Shown in pieces: positions 1 through 8,662 of a stretch of 64,000 bases of DNA (position 1 is its first letter; each line of letters opens with the position of its first letter). Position numbers and translations under genes: made by a program. This DNA comes from Taishania sp045629585 (GTDB lineage: Bacteria; Bacteroidota; Bacteroidia; Flavobacteriales_D; Crocinitomicaceae): NCBI GenBank assembly GCA_045629585.1, contig JAZQRM010000001.1, forward strand, positions 1 to 64,000. Reading direction: 5' to 3'. The notes beneath the pieces are model-generated. The model did no database searches. It worked only from the letters and a program-made list of their open reading frames with translations, and was not told where the DNA came from.

Positions 1-1391
1 CCTGGATCAGTAGAAACCAAGTGCATGTCTTCTTTCTTCGGAGATGTGAACGGGTGGTGCATTGCGAAGTAACGTTCTGCATTTTCGTCCCACTCCAATA
101 AAGGGAAGTCGATTACCCACAAAGGTTTGAATTCATTTGGATTACGTAATCCTAATTCTGTTCCCATGTGTAAACGTAACTCGTTCATTTGCTTGCGTAC
201 TTTGTCTGTGTTACCACAAAGAACTAATAGCAAGTCACCAGCTTCTGCTCCAGCTAATTCACCCCAAGCTTTCAAATCTTCTTCTGAGAAGAATTTGTCT
301 ACCGATGATTTCACTGTTCCGTCTGTGTTGAATTTCGCGTAAATCAATCCTGTAGCACCGATTTGTGGACGTTTAACCCAATCCGTCAATGCGTCCAATT
401 GCTTACGTGTGTATTCTGAACATCCTTTTGCGTTGATCGTTAAAACTGTTTCAGCGTTGTCAAACACAGGGAATCCTTTCCCTTGAGATAAAGCTGTGAT
501 ATCTACGAACTCCATTCCGAAACGGATATCTGGTTTATCTGAACCGTATAATTCCATTGCGCGGTCGTACGTCATGCGTGGGAATTCGTAATCAAATTCG
601 TAACCACGAACTGTTTTGAACAAATGCTTGATCAATCCTTCGAACATGTTCAAGATATCTTCTTGATCTACGAAAGACATTTCACAGTCAATTTGAGTAA
701 ACTCTGGTTGACGGTCTGCACGTAAATCCTCATCACGGAAACATTTTGTGATTTGGTAGTAACGGTCGATTCCCGAAACCATCAACAATTGCTTAAATGT
801 TTGAGGTGATTGTGGCAAAGCGTAGAATTGACCTTCATTCATACGAGATGGAACAACGAAGTCACGCGCTCCTTCTGGTGTAGATTTGATCAATACAGGC
901 GTTTCCACGTCCATAAATCCGTTTTCATCCAAATATTTACGTGTTTCCAAAGCAACGCGGTTACGCAATTGCAATTTTTGTAAAACGGGATTACGACGAA
1001 TATCTAAATAACGGTATTGCATACGCAACTCATCCCCACCATCCGTTTCATCTTCAATCGTGAAAGGCGGAGTTTTAGCAGCGTTCAACACAGTCAATGA
1101 AGTCATTTTAATTTCGATTTCACCTGTAGGAATATTCTTGTTTTTCGACGCACGTTCGATAACAGTTCCTTCAATTTGAACGACAAATTCACGACCCAAC
1201 TTACGGGCTTGTGCAGTCAATTCTGCATTTTCCTCCTCGTTTAAAGCCAATTGAGTAATTCCATAACGGTCGCGTAAATCCACGAAAGTCATTCCTCCAA
1301 GGTCACGAGATTTTTGTACCCACCCAGCCAAAGTAACTGTTTGACCTACATTTTCAAGGCGTAATTCGCCACAAGTATGCGTTCTATACAT
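1..1391 (-). CDS. aspS: Aspartate--tRNA ligase (3' end cut by window edge)
   Basis: Reading the minus strand from the ATG at 1391 gives 463 codons that run off the left edge. The product charges tRNA-Asp with aspartate in the cytoplasm. The N-terminal anticodon-binding OB fold is followed by class II signatures: VETPVLIKSTPEGARDF near residue 170, the motif-2 stretch CFRDEDLRADRQPEFTQ near residue 220, and the long GAD-type insertion typical of bacterial AspRS. The family usually has about 580 residues, so roughly 120 C-terminal residues including motif 3 should lie outside the window. A TAnnTTTG promoter element sits 21 nt upstream of the start. The gene is transcribed away from the lipoprotein at 1702-2076. 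Confidence 0.95.
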   Translation of the reverse strand, partial: MYRTHTCGELRLENVGQTVTLAGWVQKSRDLGGMTFVDLRDRYGITQLALNEEENAELTAQARKLGREFVVQIEGTVIERASKNKNIPTGEIEIKMTSLTVLNAAKTPPFTIEDETDGGDELRMQYRYLDIRRNPVLQKLQLRNRVALETRKYLDENGFMDVETPVLIKSTPEGARDFVVPSRMNEGQFYALPQSPQTFKQLLMVSGIDRYYQITKCFRDEDLRADRQPEFTQIDCEMSFVDQEDILNMFEGLIKHLFKTVRGYEFDYEFPRMTYDRAMELYGSDKPDIRFGMEFVDITALSQGKGFPVFDNAETVLTINAKGCSEYTRKQLDALTDWVKRPQIGATGLIYAKFNTDGTVKSSVDKFFSEEDLKAWGELAGAEAGDLLLVLCGNTDKVRKQMNELRLHMGTELGLRNPNEFKPLWVIDFPLLEWDENAERYFAMHHPFTSPKKEDMHLVSTDP

Positions 1392-1412
1392 GTTCTAAAA
1401 ATCGATTTGATG

Positions 1413-1420
1413 CAAAAGTA
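1413..1420 (-). promoter_or_regulatory. Candidate -7 promoter element for aspS
   Basis: On the minus strand this reads TACTTTTG, an exact match to the Bacteroidota -7 consensus TAnnTTTG, with 21 nt to the aspS ATG. No TTG -33 element is present at the usual 19-bp spacing. Confidence 0.55.
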
Positions 1421-1485
1421 GTGAAACACCCGCACTTATGAAACGCGGGAGGATTCAAATTATAGCTTTTTAAAGGATTCTTTTT

Positions 1486-1659
1486 GGGGCTGGCTACGGA
1501 ACTTCCCTACGGGTCGTCCCTGGTCGGTCTTCGTTTGCTAGTACGCTCGGCTCTGCGAAGGTCACTAAAGCCCTGCAAGGAGCTTCCGCTGGTCGTTCTT
1601 GCCGGTCAAGTGTCCTTTGTCGCAGCCGTTTCGCGCAGCTATTCACCTTCGCCCGGGCA
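1486..1659. other. GC-rich intergenic element of unknown nature
   Basis: This stretch of about 174 bp has roughly 61% G+C by hand count (106 of 174) inside strongly AT-rich DNA, with sharp edges on both sides. It contains two related internal segments, CTGGTCGGTCTTCG near 1520 and GCTGGTCGTTCTTGCC near 1590, and short complementary arms (cttcg/cgaag and gcaag/cttgc). The open frame across it on the plus strand has odd composition (Leu, Arg, Ser, Val) and resembles no protein I know, so I do not call it a gene. It sits between the aspS promoter and a terminator. It could be a dispersed repeat, a decayed mobile fragment or a structured RNA. The remaining parts of the 1392-1701 gap hold only the aspS promoter element and the terminator. 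Confidence 0.6.
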
Positions 1660-1666
1660 TAAATGA

Positions 1667-1695
1667 AAAAGCCTTCACTCGATGTGAAGGCTTTT
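1667..1695 (-). terminator. Intrinsic terminator after the small lipoprotein gene
   Basis: A perfect 12-bp stem (1667-1678 with 1684-1695) has a 5-nt loop and T-rich flanks on both sides. It lies 6 bp beyond the stop codon of the minus-strand gene at 1702-2076. Confidence 0.85.
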
Positions 1696-1701
1696 GGATT
1701 T

Positions 1702-2076
1702 TTAATACGTTGCTGAAATGTATGTTGTTTCTCCCGCTAATGTGTAGACCTCGTCAATAACGTGTTCGTATGATTCATCTTCCGAATCGTATTTGATCAC
1801 ATATATTCCAGGTGTTACATTATCAAAGATTGCTTTACCATTTGAGTTGGTCACTTTTGTAGCAATGGGTTCCATCAAGTTACTACTACCATACAATTTC
1901 AATGTGACGTTTGGTACAGCTATTTCAGTTCCGTAACGGTAAATGAGTACGTCTATTGTAGCCTTACTTGCATTCGTACCTGGTGTAGTTACTGTTGGTG
2001 TGATTTCTTCTTTTTTGCAAGAATAAGAAGTGAATAAAATGGCTAATGCCATCATTAATTTACAAATGTTCTTCAT
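1702..2076 (-). CDS. Small lipoprotein with carboxypeptidase-regulatory-like beta fold
   Basis: The 124-residue product begins with a lipoprotein signal peptide; Cys20 in SYSC followed by KKEE is the probable lipidated residue, and acidic/lysine residues after it are common in Bacteroidota lipoproteins. After a Thr/Pro-rich linker, residues 40-120 form a pattern of the transthyretin/CarboxypepD_reg type: an early strand, GKAIFDNVTPGIYVIKY as the central T-x-G-x-Y turn, and a final TYISATY strand. Such domains are usually structural or binding modules in the envelope; I cannot assign a partner. The gene stands alone, closed by a strong terminator 6 bp after its stop. The 224-bp upstream gap to 2300 contains only the next gene's terminator. 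Function unknown. Confidence 0.7.
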   Translation of the reverse strand: MKNICKLMMALAILFTSYSCKKEEITPTVTTPGTNASKATIDVLIYRYGTEIAVPNVTLKLYGSSNLMEPIATKVTNSNGKAIFDNVTPGIYVIKYDSEDESYEHVIDEVYTLAGETTYISATY

Positions 2077-2252
2077 AAGTATAAGATGTTAATTTGGGGA
2101 TGAAAATAGTAGTAATTTTGTCTATTCAGTAGTGGTTTTGTTAATTAAACTGTTTTAACTGAATTGGTTAAATAATCAACAGAAGATGAACAATAATCTT
2201 TTCCTACTCAATTTATAGTTCACGCAAATGGCGGATGAAGATTTAATGCTGC

Positions 2253-2279
2253 AAAAAAATCCCAGCAAACGCTGGGATT
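2253..2279 (-). terminator. Intrinsic terminator after the T9SS substrate gene
   Basis: On the minus strand a 9-bp stem (2258-2266 with 2271-2279, loop of 4) is followed by a run of seven T (2259-2253). It lies just after the stop codon of the gene ending at 2301. Confidence 0.9.
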
Positions 2280-2300
2280 GAAACAGAATAAACGAAAAAA

Positions 2301-4319
2301 TCACTGTTTGATGAATTTATAACTCAGTTCGCCTGCTTTCAATTGGTATATACCAGGAGCAAGATCTTGGATGTTTATTTCTTGATTACTGAATGAAACA
2401 CCATTTTCTAATAATATCTTTCCTGTTGCGTCTATAATTTGTATGTATTCTATATTAGTTGGAATAGCTTTTACATTTAAAACAGTACTCGCAGGGTTTG
2501 GAAATAGTATTAGACCTTGCTGAATGATATTTATATGTTTTACATTACTTCTGGTTTCTTGTTCAAATGGTAAGATCGATCGAACTCTGTAGTAATTATC
2601 GCCTTGGTTTGGTTGATTATCGTAACTTGAGAATTCAGTTGTGCCATCTACATGTGTAAACAACTCATCTACTTTGTTCCATGTTTGATCCTCATTCATG
2701 CGTTCTAGTACATGTGTTAGTGCATTCATTTCTTCTGGCGCAGTCCAGTTGACCAAAACCTCACCCGTTTTATTTTTTGTTACACTGGTAATGATTGTAT
2801 TTTGGTTTAATGTGGTACAGTTTACATCTAAGCAAATATCTTCTTGGTATGTGCAACCGAAATTATCAATTACTTGGTAGATATAACAATACGCACCTGT
2901 AGTTGTAGGAAAAGCAGTGGCATTATTTTGATTTATAGTAGTAAGACTTGGTGCTGTTAGCCAACCTTGTGAAACGATTGTAGGAGTAAATCCTTCTATG
3001 TTTGATAGATTCTCAGCGAGTTCAATCCCCCATTCAAAAATATAACCATCATCAGAAGCTAGGTGATCTGTTATTTCTAAAGTCCAATTTCCATTTAGAG
3101 GACATCCGATCAAACCATTAAAATTATCGGTTGGGAGGTAATTGCCAGGTACAATGGATGCGCTTCCTTCAATTGGTGCTGTCATTGTTGGTGCATTTGT
3201 TAATAGTATAGTTGCTGTTGGTGTAAAGCAATATTCCCAACCTATTCCTGGTCCAGATGTTACGTCATCATAGGGGTCCCCTAAAAATGTACTAGCGTTG
3301 CCTTGACTTTTAAGCGTTATTCGTTGACCATTTGGACATCTTAATCTAATGGATAGGTCTCCTAAATAGCTGTGCTCGATGGTCATACATACACTTGAAA
3401 TGTCTGTTCCTGCATTAATTCTAGATGAAAAAGGATAACAATCAGCAGTAATACTAGTTTCATAATCAACTCCGCTTCCATCAGGTAGAAATGTTACCCC
3501 ACTAATTGGAGGTGTACAATTTAATTCAAACGGAGTTGGTGTCGCATTACCTACTAATTGAGAAGTTCTATGATCACATAATGTTTGTGGTGAAGCAGAA
3601 GTCGTAATGTTTGGAGTTGTTGAGACTTGAATTATTTGTTCTGGAGAGATTCCCGTACACCCTGAAACTGTTACTGATAAAGAAGTAGAGTATCCTCCAC
3701 CATCGGTAAAACTTTTGGAAACTGTTTGACCTGTTGCCGTCGTTCCATCTCCAAAATTCCAAGTATATACTGCTCCTGTTGCTGATGCTGAGAAGGTACT
3801 TGTTCCATTGAAAGTAACAGATTGACCTTGACATAATCTTATTATATTGTCAGGTCCAGCAGAAGGCGTAGTTGAAACTATTGTTGGTGTTATTGTTTGG
3901 CAGGGTACACTACAGCTAATTACAGCTGCCCATCCTGCTGGTGTAACAGATCCATCAGAAGTGAATCGAAATGTAAGTGCTCCGTTTGCATTATTGGCTG
4001 TTAATACGGGGGGTAACGTTGTTCCATTAAACGAGCCAATTAGTGGCGCTGTTGCACTTGTTCCATTGTAGACATAAAGGTAATCACAGCATGATTCAAT
4101 ATTAAGCATGCTAAAAGTAACTCTGACATTTGCTCCTGGGGTATTCGGATAGATGGTATAAGTTAAATTAGCGTTATTTGCATAGTTACCTGTATTGCCA
4201 CCAGAATCATAAAAATTACCTGAACATGTAGTTATGCTTCCATTTGACATATTGAAGTTTTGTGCTGTTCCTGTAAATGTGATAAGGAACGTCAAAAATA
4301 GGTAGTAGTAGTTTCTCAT
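2301..4319 (-). CDS. Secreted CUB/PKD/P-domain protein with T9SS type A sorting domain
   Basis: The 672-residue product has a signal peptide (cleavage near Ala19-Gln20) and a string of extracellular modules. Residues 22-137 resemble a CUB domain (paired cysteines C78-C79, DYLYVYNG). Residues 147-232 are a PKD domain containing YTWNFGDGT. Residues 290-436 resemble a proprotein-convertase P domain (DLSIRLRCPNG, LNGNWTLEITD). The last 75 residues are a T9SS type A C-terminal domain with LFPNPAS and PGIYQLK. It should therefore cross the outer membrane through T9SS and be anchored or released outside. No protease catalytic motif is visible; the role is probably adhesive. Its start lies one base after the stop of the small secreted protein upstream, indicating translational coupling. 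Confidence 0.85.
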   Translation of the reverse strand: MRNYYYLFLTFLITFTGTAQNFNMSNGSITTCSGNFYDSGGNTGNYANNANLTYTIYPNTPGANVRVTFSMLNIESCCDYLYVYNGTSATAPLIGSFNGTTLPPVLTANNANGALTFRFTSDGSVTPAGWAAVISCSVPCQTITPTIVSTTPSAGPDNIIRLCQGQSVTFNGTSTFSASATGAVYTWNFGDGTTATGQTVSKSFTDGGGYSTSLSVTVSGCTGISPEQIIQVSTTPNITTSASPQTLCDHRTSQLVGNATPTPFELNCTPPISGVTFLPDGSGVDYETSITADCYPFSSRINAGTDISSVCMTIEHSYLGDLSIRLRCPNGQRITLKSQGNASTFLGDPYDDVTSGPGIGWEYCFTPTATILLTNAPTMTAPIEGSASIVPGNYLPTDNFNGLIGCPLNGNWTLEITDHLASDDGYIFEWGIELAENLSNIEGFTPTIVSQGWLTAPSLTTINQNNATAFPTTTGAYCYIYQVIDNFGCTYQEDICLDVNCTTLNQNTIITSVTKNKTGEVLVNWTAPEEMNALTHVLERMNEDQTWNKVDELFTHVDGTTEFSSYDNQPNQGDNYYRVRSILPFEQETRSNVKHINIIQQGLILFPNPASTVLNVKAIPTNIEYIQIIDATGKILLENGVSFSNQEINIQDLAPGIYQLKAGELSYKFIKQ

Positions 4320-4320
4320 G

Positions 4321-4713
4321 TTATTGACGTCTTATGATTAGTACATAGTTTGTGTTGTCAATCCAAAAAAATTGATCTTTATCACTGATGGTGAAATTGA
4401 TATTGTATCGAAGCGGATTGAAAGATAACGGAGTAAATGATTCTGTTGCAAATACTGGGATATTAGGATTGTATTTGTTTCGTAAGTCTAACGAACTTAT
4501 TGGTGCGTATTTGCTAGGATTTACGTTTGAATGATATTCTAGCTCTATTCGGTTCTGAAGAGTATTTTTCAAAAAAAGAAAGGCTTCAGGGTTTTCAGTT
4601 GAGTACGATGCCCCATATACCTCTTCTATTTTTTCATTTGTACTCATAGCGGATTGCCCATAAGTATATGGAAATAAGAGTAGTGATGTAATTAAAGTTA
4701 GTAGTGTTTTCAT
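4321..4713 (-). CDS. Small secreted protein coupled to a T9SS substrate
   Basis: The 130-residue product has a clear signal peptide (hydrophobic residues 4-16, cleavage near YGQ). The mature part is about 110 residues, with no cysteines, and ends in a strand-rich segment with LRYNINF and a terminal DNTNYVLIIRRQ. I do not recognise a named family. The stop codon is one base from the start of the large CUB/PKD protein, so the two are co-translated. The same arrangement (small secreted protein immediately before a large extracellular protein) recurs at 22376-22750, although the two small proteins are not obviously homologous. A chaperone, anchor or periplasmic partner for the large protein is possible but unproven. 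Confidence 0.65.
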   Translation of the reverse strand: MKTLLTLITSLLLFPYTYGQSAMSTNEKIEEVYGASYSTENPEAFLFLKNTLQNRIELEYHSNVNPSKYAPISSLDLRNKYNPNIPVFATESFTPLSFNPLRYNINFTISDKDQFFWIDNTNYVLIIRRQ

Positions 4714-4875
4714 AAAAAATCGTTTTTAATCGACTTTTTCAGTAGTGTGCAGTTAAGCTGTCTAAAAGGTATTTATTCTTGTTTGATTCTTGTTTTAATA
4801 ATTAACATTTATTTGTGAGTAATATTTGTTTGGTGTGTTTGGGTGAATATTTTGTTTACTTTTTAATTTTTTTAG

Positions 4876-4910
4876 TCAAAAAAGAAGCCCTGATATGATC
4901 AGAGCTTTTT
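4876..4910 (-). terminator. Intrinsic terminator after the carboxyltransferase gene
   Basis: On the minus strand a 9-bp stem (4886-4894 with 4898-4906, one G-U pair, 3-nt loop) leads into a T run. It is 15 bp beyond the stop at 4926. Confidence 0.85.
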
Positions 4911-4925
4911 CTAGGTATTGATATT

Positions 4926-6467
4926 TTACAATGGAATATTTCCGTGTTTTTTAAACGGTAATGTTTCTGCTTTTTTCTCTAGAGATTTGAATCCTGCAAT
5001 AACTTTCGCGCGTGTCTCTTCTGGAAGGATCACATCATCAATTATTCCTCTTTCAGCTGCTCGGTATGGATTTGCAAACATTTCAGCATATTCTGCTTCT
5101 TTTTCTAACCATTTTGCTTGAGGGTCTTCCGCTGATGCAATTTCACGTTTAAAGATAATTTCAGCTGCGCCTTTAGCTCCCATTACTGCTATTTCAGCTG
5201 TTGGCCAAGCGTAATTTAAGTCAGCTCCGATAGATTTAGAGTTCATAACGTCAAATGCACCACCGTAGGCTTTACGCGTAATTACTGTAATTCTTGGTAC
5301 AGTTGCTTCTGAGAATGCATATAATAATTTTGCTCCATGGGTAATGATACCTCTCCATTCTTGATCGGTACCAGGTAAAAATCCAGGAACATCTTCAAAT
5401 ACCAATAAAGGAATGTTGAATGCGTCACAAAAACGTACGAATCGTGCTCCTTTACGAGAGGAATCGATATCTAGTACACCAGCCATTGCAGCTGGTTGGT
5501 TTGCAACTACTCCAATTGTACGACCATCTAAACGAGCAAATCCTACCACAATGTTTTTAGCGAAATCTTCATGAACTTCTCTAAAAGTATTATCATCGAT
5601 TACAGAATCTACTACTTTACGAATGTCGTAAGGCATGTTACTGTTCTCTGGTACGATTGTTTTAATTGCTTCTAATTTAGCTTGATTAAATTCTACTACG
5701 TCAACTTCTGGAGCTAATTCGTTCGCATTTTGAGGCATGTATGTTAGTAGATCACGTACTTTTTTAAGTGCCTCCACATCGTTTGATGCCGTAAAGTGGT
5801 TAACTCCAGATTTTTCAGCATGTGCTTTTGCTCCACCTAAATCTTCTGAACTGACCTCTTCATGTGTTACCGTTTTAACCACATTTGGTCCAGTTACAAA
5901 CATATAAGATGTGTCTTCCACCATCACAATGAAATCTGTCAAGGCTGGAGAATAAACAGCTCCACCCGCACATGGTCCCATGATTACGGAGATTTGTGGT
6001 ATAACTCCAGAAGCGCGTGTATTTCTGTAGAAGATATCTGCATATCCAGCAAGCGAAACCACCCCTTCTTGTATACGAGCTCCTCCAGAGTCATTCAAAC
6101 CAATTACCGGTGCCCCGTTTTTCATGGCCAAATCCATGATTCGACAAATTTTAGCGGCATGAGTTTCTGATAATGAACCTCCCAAAACAGTGAAATCTTG
6201 AGAAAAAATATAGACTAGACGTCCATGTATAGTTCCGAATCCAGTAATTACACCATCACCGGGGAATTTTGTTTTATCTAATCCAAAAGAAGTTGCTCGG
6301 TGTTCAACAAACTGTCCAATTTCATTAAATGATCCTTCATCTAATAATACCGTTACACGTTCACGGGCAGTCAATTTACCACCTTGATGTTGTTTGTCAA
6401 TTCTTGCTTGTCCTCCACCAACTTTGGCTTCTTCTCTACGCTTAATTAAATCTTGGTTCTTGTCCAT
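4926..6467 (-). CDS. Acyl-CoA carboxylase beta (carboxyltransferase) subunit, propionyl-CoA type
   Basis: The 513-residue product belongs to the PccB/MmdA carboxyltransferase family. It transfers carboxyl groups between carboxybiotin and an acyl-CoA, most often propionyl-CoA, linking odd-chain or amino-acid breakdown to methylmalonyl-CoA. The two crotonase-like halves are visible. The first carries GGSLSETHAAK (96-106), SGGAR (127-131) and GPCAGGAVYSPA (164-175). The second has the segment around VLDIDSSRKGARFVRF and EDVPGFLPGTDQEW. Length is normal for the family. Biotin carboxylase and biotin carrier partners are not in this window. The gene is monocistronic between its own terminator and the lysS promoter region. 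Substrate specificity (propionyl-CoA carboxylase versus methylmalonyl-CoA decarboxylase alpha) cannot be settled from sequence alone. Confidence 0.9.
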   Translation of the reverse strand: MDKNQDLIKRREEAKVGGGQARIDKQHQGGKLTARERVTVLLDEGSFNEIGQFVEHRATSFGLDKTKFPGDGVITGFGTIHGRLVYIFSQDFTVLGGSLSETHAAKICRIMDLAMKNGAPVIGLNDSGGARIQEGVVSLAGYADIFYRNTRASGVIPQISVIMGPCAGGAVYSPALTDFIVMVEDTSYMFVTGPNVVKTVTHEEVSSEDLGGAKAHAEKSGVNHFTASNDVEALKKVRDLLTYMPQNANELAPEVDVVEFNQAKLEAIKTIVPENSNMPYDIRKVVDSVIDDNTFREVHEDFAKNIVVGFARLDGRTIGVVANQPAAMAGVLDIDSSRKGARFVRFCDAFNIPLLVFEDVPGFLPGTDQEWRGIITHGAKLLYAFSEATVPRITVITRKAYGGAFDVMNSKSIGADLNYAWPTAEIAVMGAKGAAEIIFKREIASAEDPQAKWLEKEAEYAEMFANPYRAAERGIIDDVILPEETRAKVIAGFKSLEKKAETLPFKKHGNIPL

Positions 6468-6499
6468 TGGATGAATGTTACTTCAAAATATATGTTTAA

Positions 6500-6507
6500 C
6501 AAAGATA
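6500..6507 (-). promoter_or_regulatory. Candidate -7 element for the carboxyltransferase gene
   Basis: The minus strand reads TATCTTTG, matching TAnnTTTG, 32 nt upstream of the ATG at 6467. No well-spaced TTG partner is present. Confidence 0.45.
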
Positions 6508-6664
6508 ATTAAACACAGTTCAAACGGAAATGTTAAGGCGTTAATTATATGAAATCAATTATTTTTTCAGATTTAGTGCAATTATTGATGGGGTAAATTG
6601 GGGGAATCGGTTTTAAAATAATTGTTATTTGTACCTCTTTTCATTTCAAATCAGACTCATTAGG

Positions 6665-6694
6665 TTGTTAGAGCCACTGTTTTGACTATTTTTG
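6665..6694 (+). promoter_or_regulatory. Bacteroidota-type promoter of lysS
   Basis: TTG at 6665-6667 is followed after exactly 19 bp by TATTTTTG at 6687-6694, the full Bacteroidota -33/-7 arrangement. The lysS ATG follows 19 nt later after an A-rich leader that lacks a Shine-Dalgarno sequence. Confidence 0.8.
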
Positions 6695-6713
6695 CATAAA
6701 AAAAATAAGCACA

Positions 6714-8414
6714 ATGAGTTTTATCGAACTTTCTGATCAAGAAATTCAACGTAGAGAAAAGTTGAATAAATTGCGCGAAATGGGTATTGATCCCTATCCT
6801 GCAGCATTATATCCAGTAACTGATTTAGCGAAGGATATAAAGGAGAAGTTCGAAGAGAATAAACAGGTTTGCTTGGCAGGTCGTATGATGAGTCAGCGTG
6901 TGATGGGGAAAGCTAGTTTTGCTGAATTGCAAGATTCATCTGGCCGTATTCAAGTTTATTTTAACCGTGACGAAATATGTCCTGGTGATGATAAGACTGC
7001 TTATAATGAGTTATTCAAAAAAATGTTAGATTTAGGTGATTTTGTTGGGGTAAAAGGGGAAACTTTTAGAACTCAAACAGGGGAAGCCTCTATCAATGTG
7101 AAAGAGTTTACCTTATTATCTAAATCTTTAAAACCACTTCCTTTACCAAAAACGGATGCAGATGGTAAGGTACATGATGCATTTACGGATCCAGAAATGA
7201 GATACCGTCAACGTTATGCGGATTTAGTGGTTAATCCGCAGGTAAAAGAAATATTTATAAAACGCACCAAGTTGTTTAATGCAATGCGTCAGTTTTTTAA
7301 CGACCGTGGTTACATGGAGGTTGAAACACCCGTTTTGCAATCTATTCCTGGTGGTGCAGCTGCTCGTCCTTTTATGACACATCACAACGCATTGGATATT
7401 CCATTGTATATGCGTATTGCCAATGAGTTGTATTTAAAGCGATTGATAGTTGGTGGTTTTGATGGTGTTTATGAGTTTTCTAAGAATTTCCGTAACGAAG
7501 GGATGGACCGAACGCACAATCCAGAATTTACAGCAATGGAAATCTATGTTTCTTACAAAGACTACAACTGGATGATGGATTTCACGGAGCAATTATTGGA
7601 GTATTGTGCACTTGAAGTAAACGGAACTTCTGATATTGTTTTTGGAGAACATAAAGTTTCTTTTAAAGCTCCGTACAAACGTATTTCTATGCGTGATTCT
7701 ATCTTGGAATTTACGGGATTTGATATCTATGGTAAATCAGAGGACGAATTACGTGCTGCTGCTAAAGGTATGGGGATTGCAGTTGATGAGACGATGGGTA
7801 AAGGTAAATTGATTGATGAGATTTTTGGGGAGAAATGTGAAGGAAATTACATTCAACCAACTTTCATTACTGATTATCCTAAAGAGATGTCACCTCTTTG
7901 TAAAGCGCATAGAGACAATCCAGAATTGACAGAGCGTTTTGAGTTGATGATATGTGGTAAAGAAGTGGCAAATGCTTATTCTGAATTAAATGATCCAATT
8001 GATCAGCGTGAGCGTTTTGAGGAGCAAGTTAGATTGTCGGAGAAAGGTGATGATGAAGCTGGACAATTTATTGATCAAGATTTCTTGCGATCATTGGAGT
8101 ATGGAATGCCGCCTACATCGGGATTAGGAATTGGGATGGACCGTTTGATTATGTATTTGACAAACAATCCTTCTATTCAAGAAGTTTTATTCTTTCCTCA
8201 AATGCGCCCTGAAGCGAAGAAATTAACGTTATCAGATGCTGAGAAAACAATTTTCGACATCTTAAATAAAGAAAAATCCATGGAATTGAATTCACTTAAA
8301 CAATTATCAGGTTTAAGTGGAAAACAGTGGGATAATGGAATCAAAGGATTAACAAAGATGGGGGTTGCTCAGGTTGTTAAAGAAGATGATACATTAACTG
8401 TTTCTGTGAAATAA
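6714..8414 (+). CDS. lysS: Lysine--tRNA ligase, class II
   Basis: The 566-residue product charges tRNA-Lys. The N-terminal OB fold (about residues 55-150, GRMMSQRVMGKASF) binds the anticodon. The class II core shows motif 1 around YMEVETPVLQSIPGGAAARP, motif 2 around FRNEGMDRTHNPEFT and motif 3 GLGIGMDRL near residue 470. Beyond the usual end (PQMRPE) there is an extension of about 65 residues with helix-rich, winged-helix-like character (LNSLKQLSGLSGKQWDNG), a feature I associate with Bacteroidota LysRS. The start is fixed by a strong promoter 19 nt upstream and by the normal SFIELSDQE N-terminus. A terminator follows 17 bp after the stop, so the gene is monocistronic. Confidence 0.96.
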   Translation: MSFIELSDQEIQRREKLNKLREMGIDPYPAALYPVTDLAKDIKEKFEENKQVCLAGRMMSQRVMGKASFAELQDSSGRIQVYFNRDEICPGDDKTAYNELFKKMLDLGDFVGVKGETFRTQTGEASINVKEFTLLSKSLKPLPLPKTDADGKVHDAFTDPEMRYRQRYADLVVNPQVKEIFIKRTKLFNAMRQFFNDRGYMEVETPVLQSIPGGAAARPFMTHHNALDIPLYMRIANELYLKRLIVGGFDGVYEFSKNFRNEGMDRTHNPEFTAMEIYVSYKDYNWMMDFTEQLLEYCALEVNGTSDIVFGEHKVSFKAPYKRISMRDSILEFTGFDIYGKSEDELRAAAKGMGIAVDETMGKGKLIDEIFGEKCEGNYIQPTFITDYPKEMSPLCKAHRDNPELTERFELMICGKEVANAYSELNDPIDQRERFEEQVRLSEKGDDEAGQFIDQDFLRSLEYGMPPTSGLGIGMDRLIMYLTNNPSIQEVLFFPQMRPEAKKLTLSDAEKTIFDILNKEKSMELNSLKQLSGLSGKQWDNGIKGLTKMGVAQVVKEDDTLTVSVK

Positions 8415-8431
8415 TAGAATTTTAATTAAAT

Positions 8432-8464
8432 AAAAAAAGCACAACTATTGGTTGTGCTTTTTTT
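8432..8464 (+). terminator. Intrinsic terminator of lysS
   Basis: A GC-containing stem (8439-8445 with 8451-8457, loop of 5) is extended by A7 and T8 runs on its flanks. It is 17 bp after the lysS stop codon. Confidence 0.9.
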
Positions 8465-8662
8465 ATTTTCGTGTATAGTGACTACCGTGTTAGAAAAACA
8501 GTTTAATGATGTTTGAATCATTTATGGAGTCAAAAGTAATTGATTTGCGTTTATCTTATATAGGTACTATTTTCTTTAATGATTTAATATACAGTAAGAT
8601 ACTGTTTTTTTTGTTGCTTTTGCTTTAGTAAACCGATTTATCAAAAAATCATATTTTGATTA
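8465..8662. other. Intergenic spacer without recognisable gene
   Basis: Together with the flanking terminators this makes a gap of about 300 bp between lysS and the convergent PLP-enzyme gene. I see no open frame, tRNA-like fold or promoter pair of interest. An AT-only hairpin (8640-8646 with 8654-8660) lies at its right end. Confidence 0.6.

Noticed and set aside
127..342. Plus-strand open frames opposite aspS
   Set aside because: They are antisense to a clearly conserved coding sequence and resemble nothing.
1484..1666. 60-codon open frame across the GC-rich element, plus strand
   Set aside because: Biased Leu/Arg/Ser/Val composition, no recognisable motif, and it is explained by the stop-poor GC-rich DNA.
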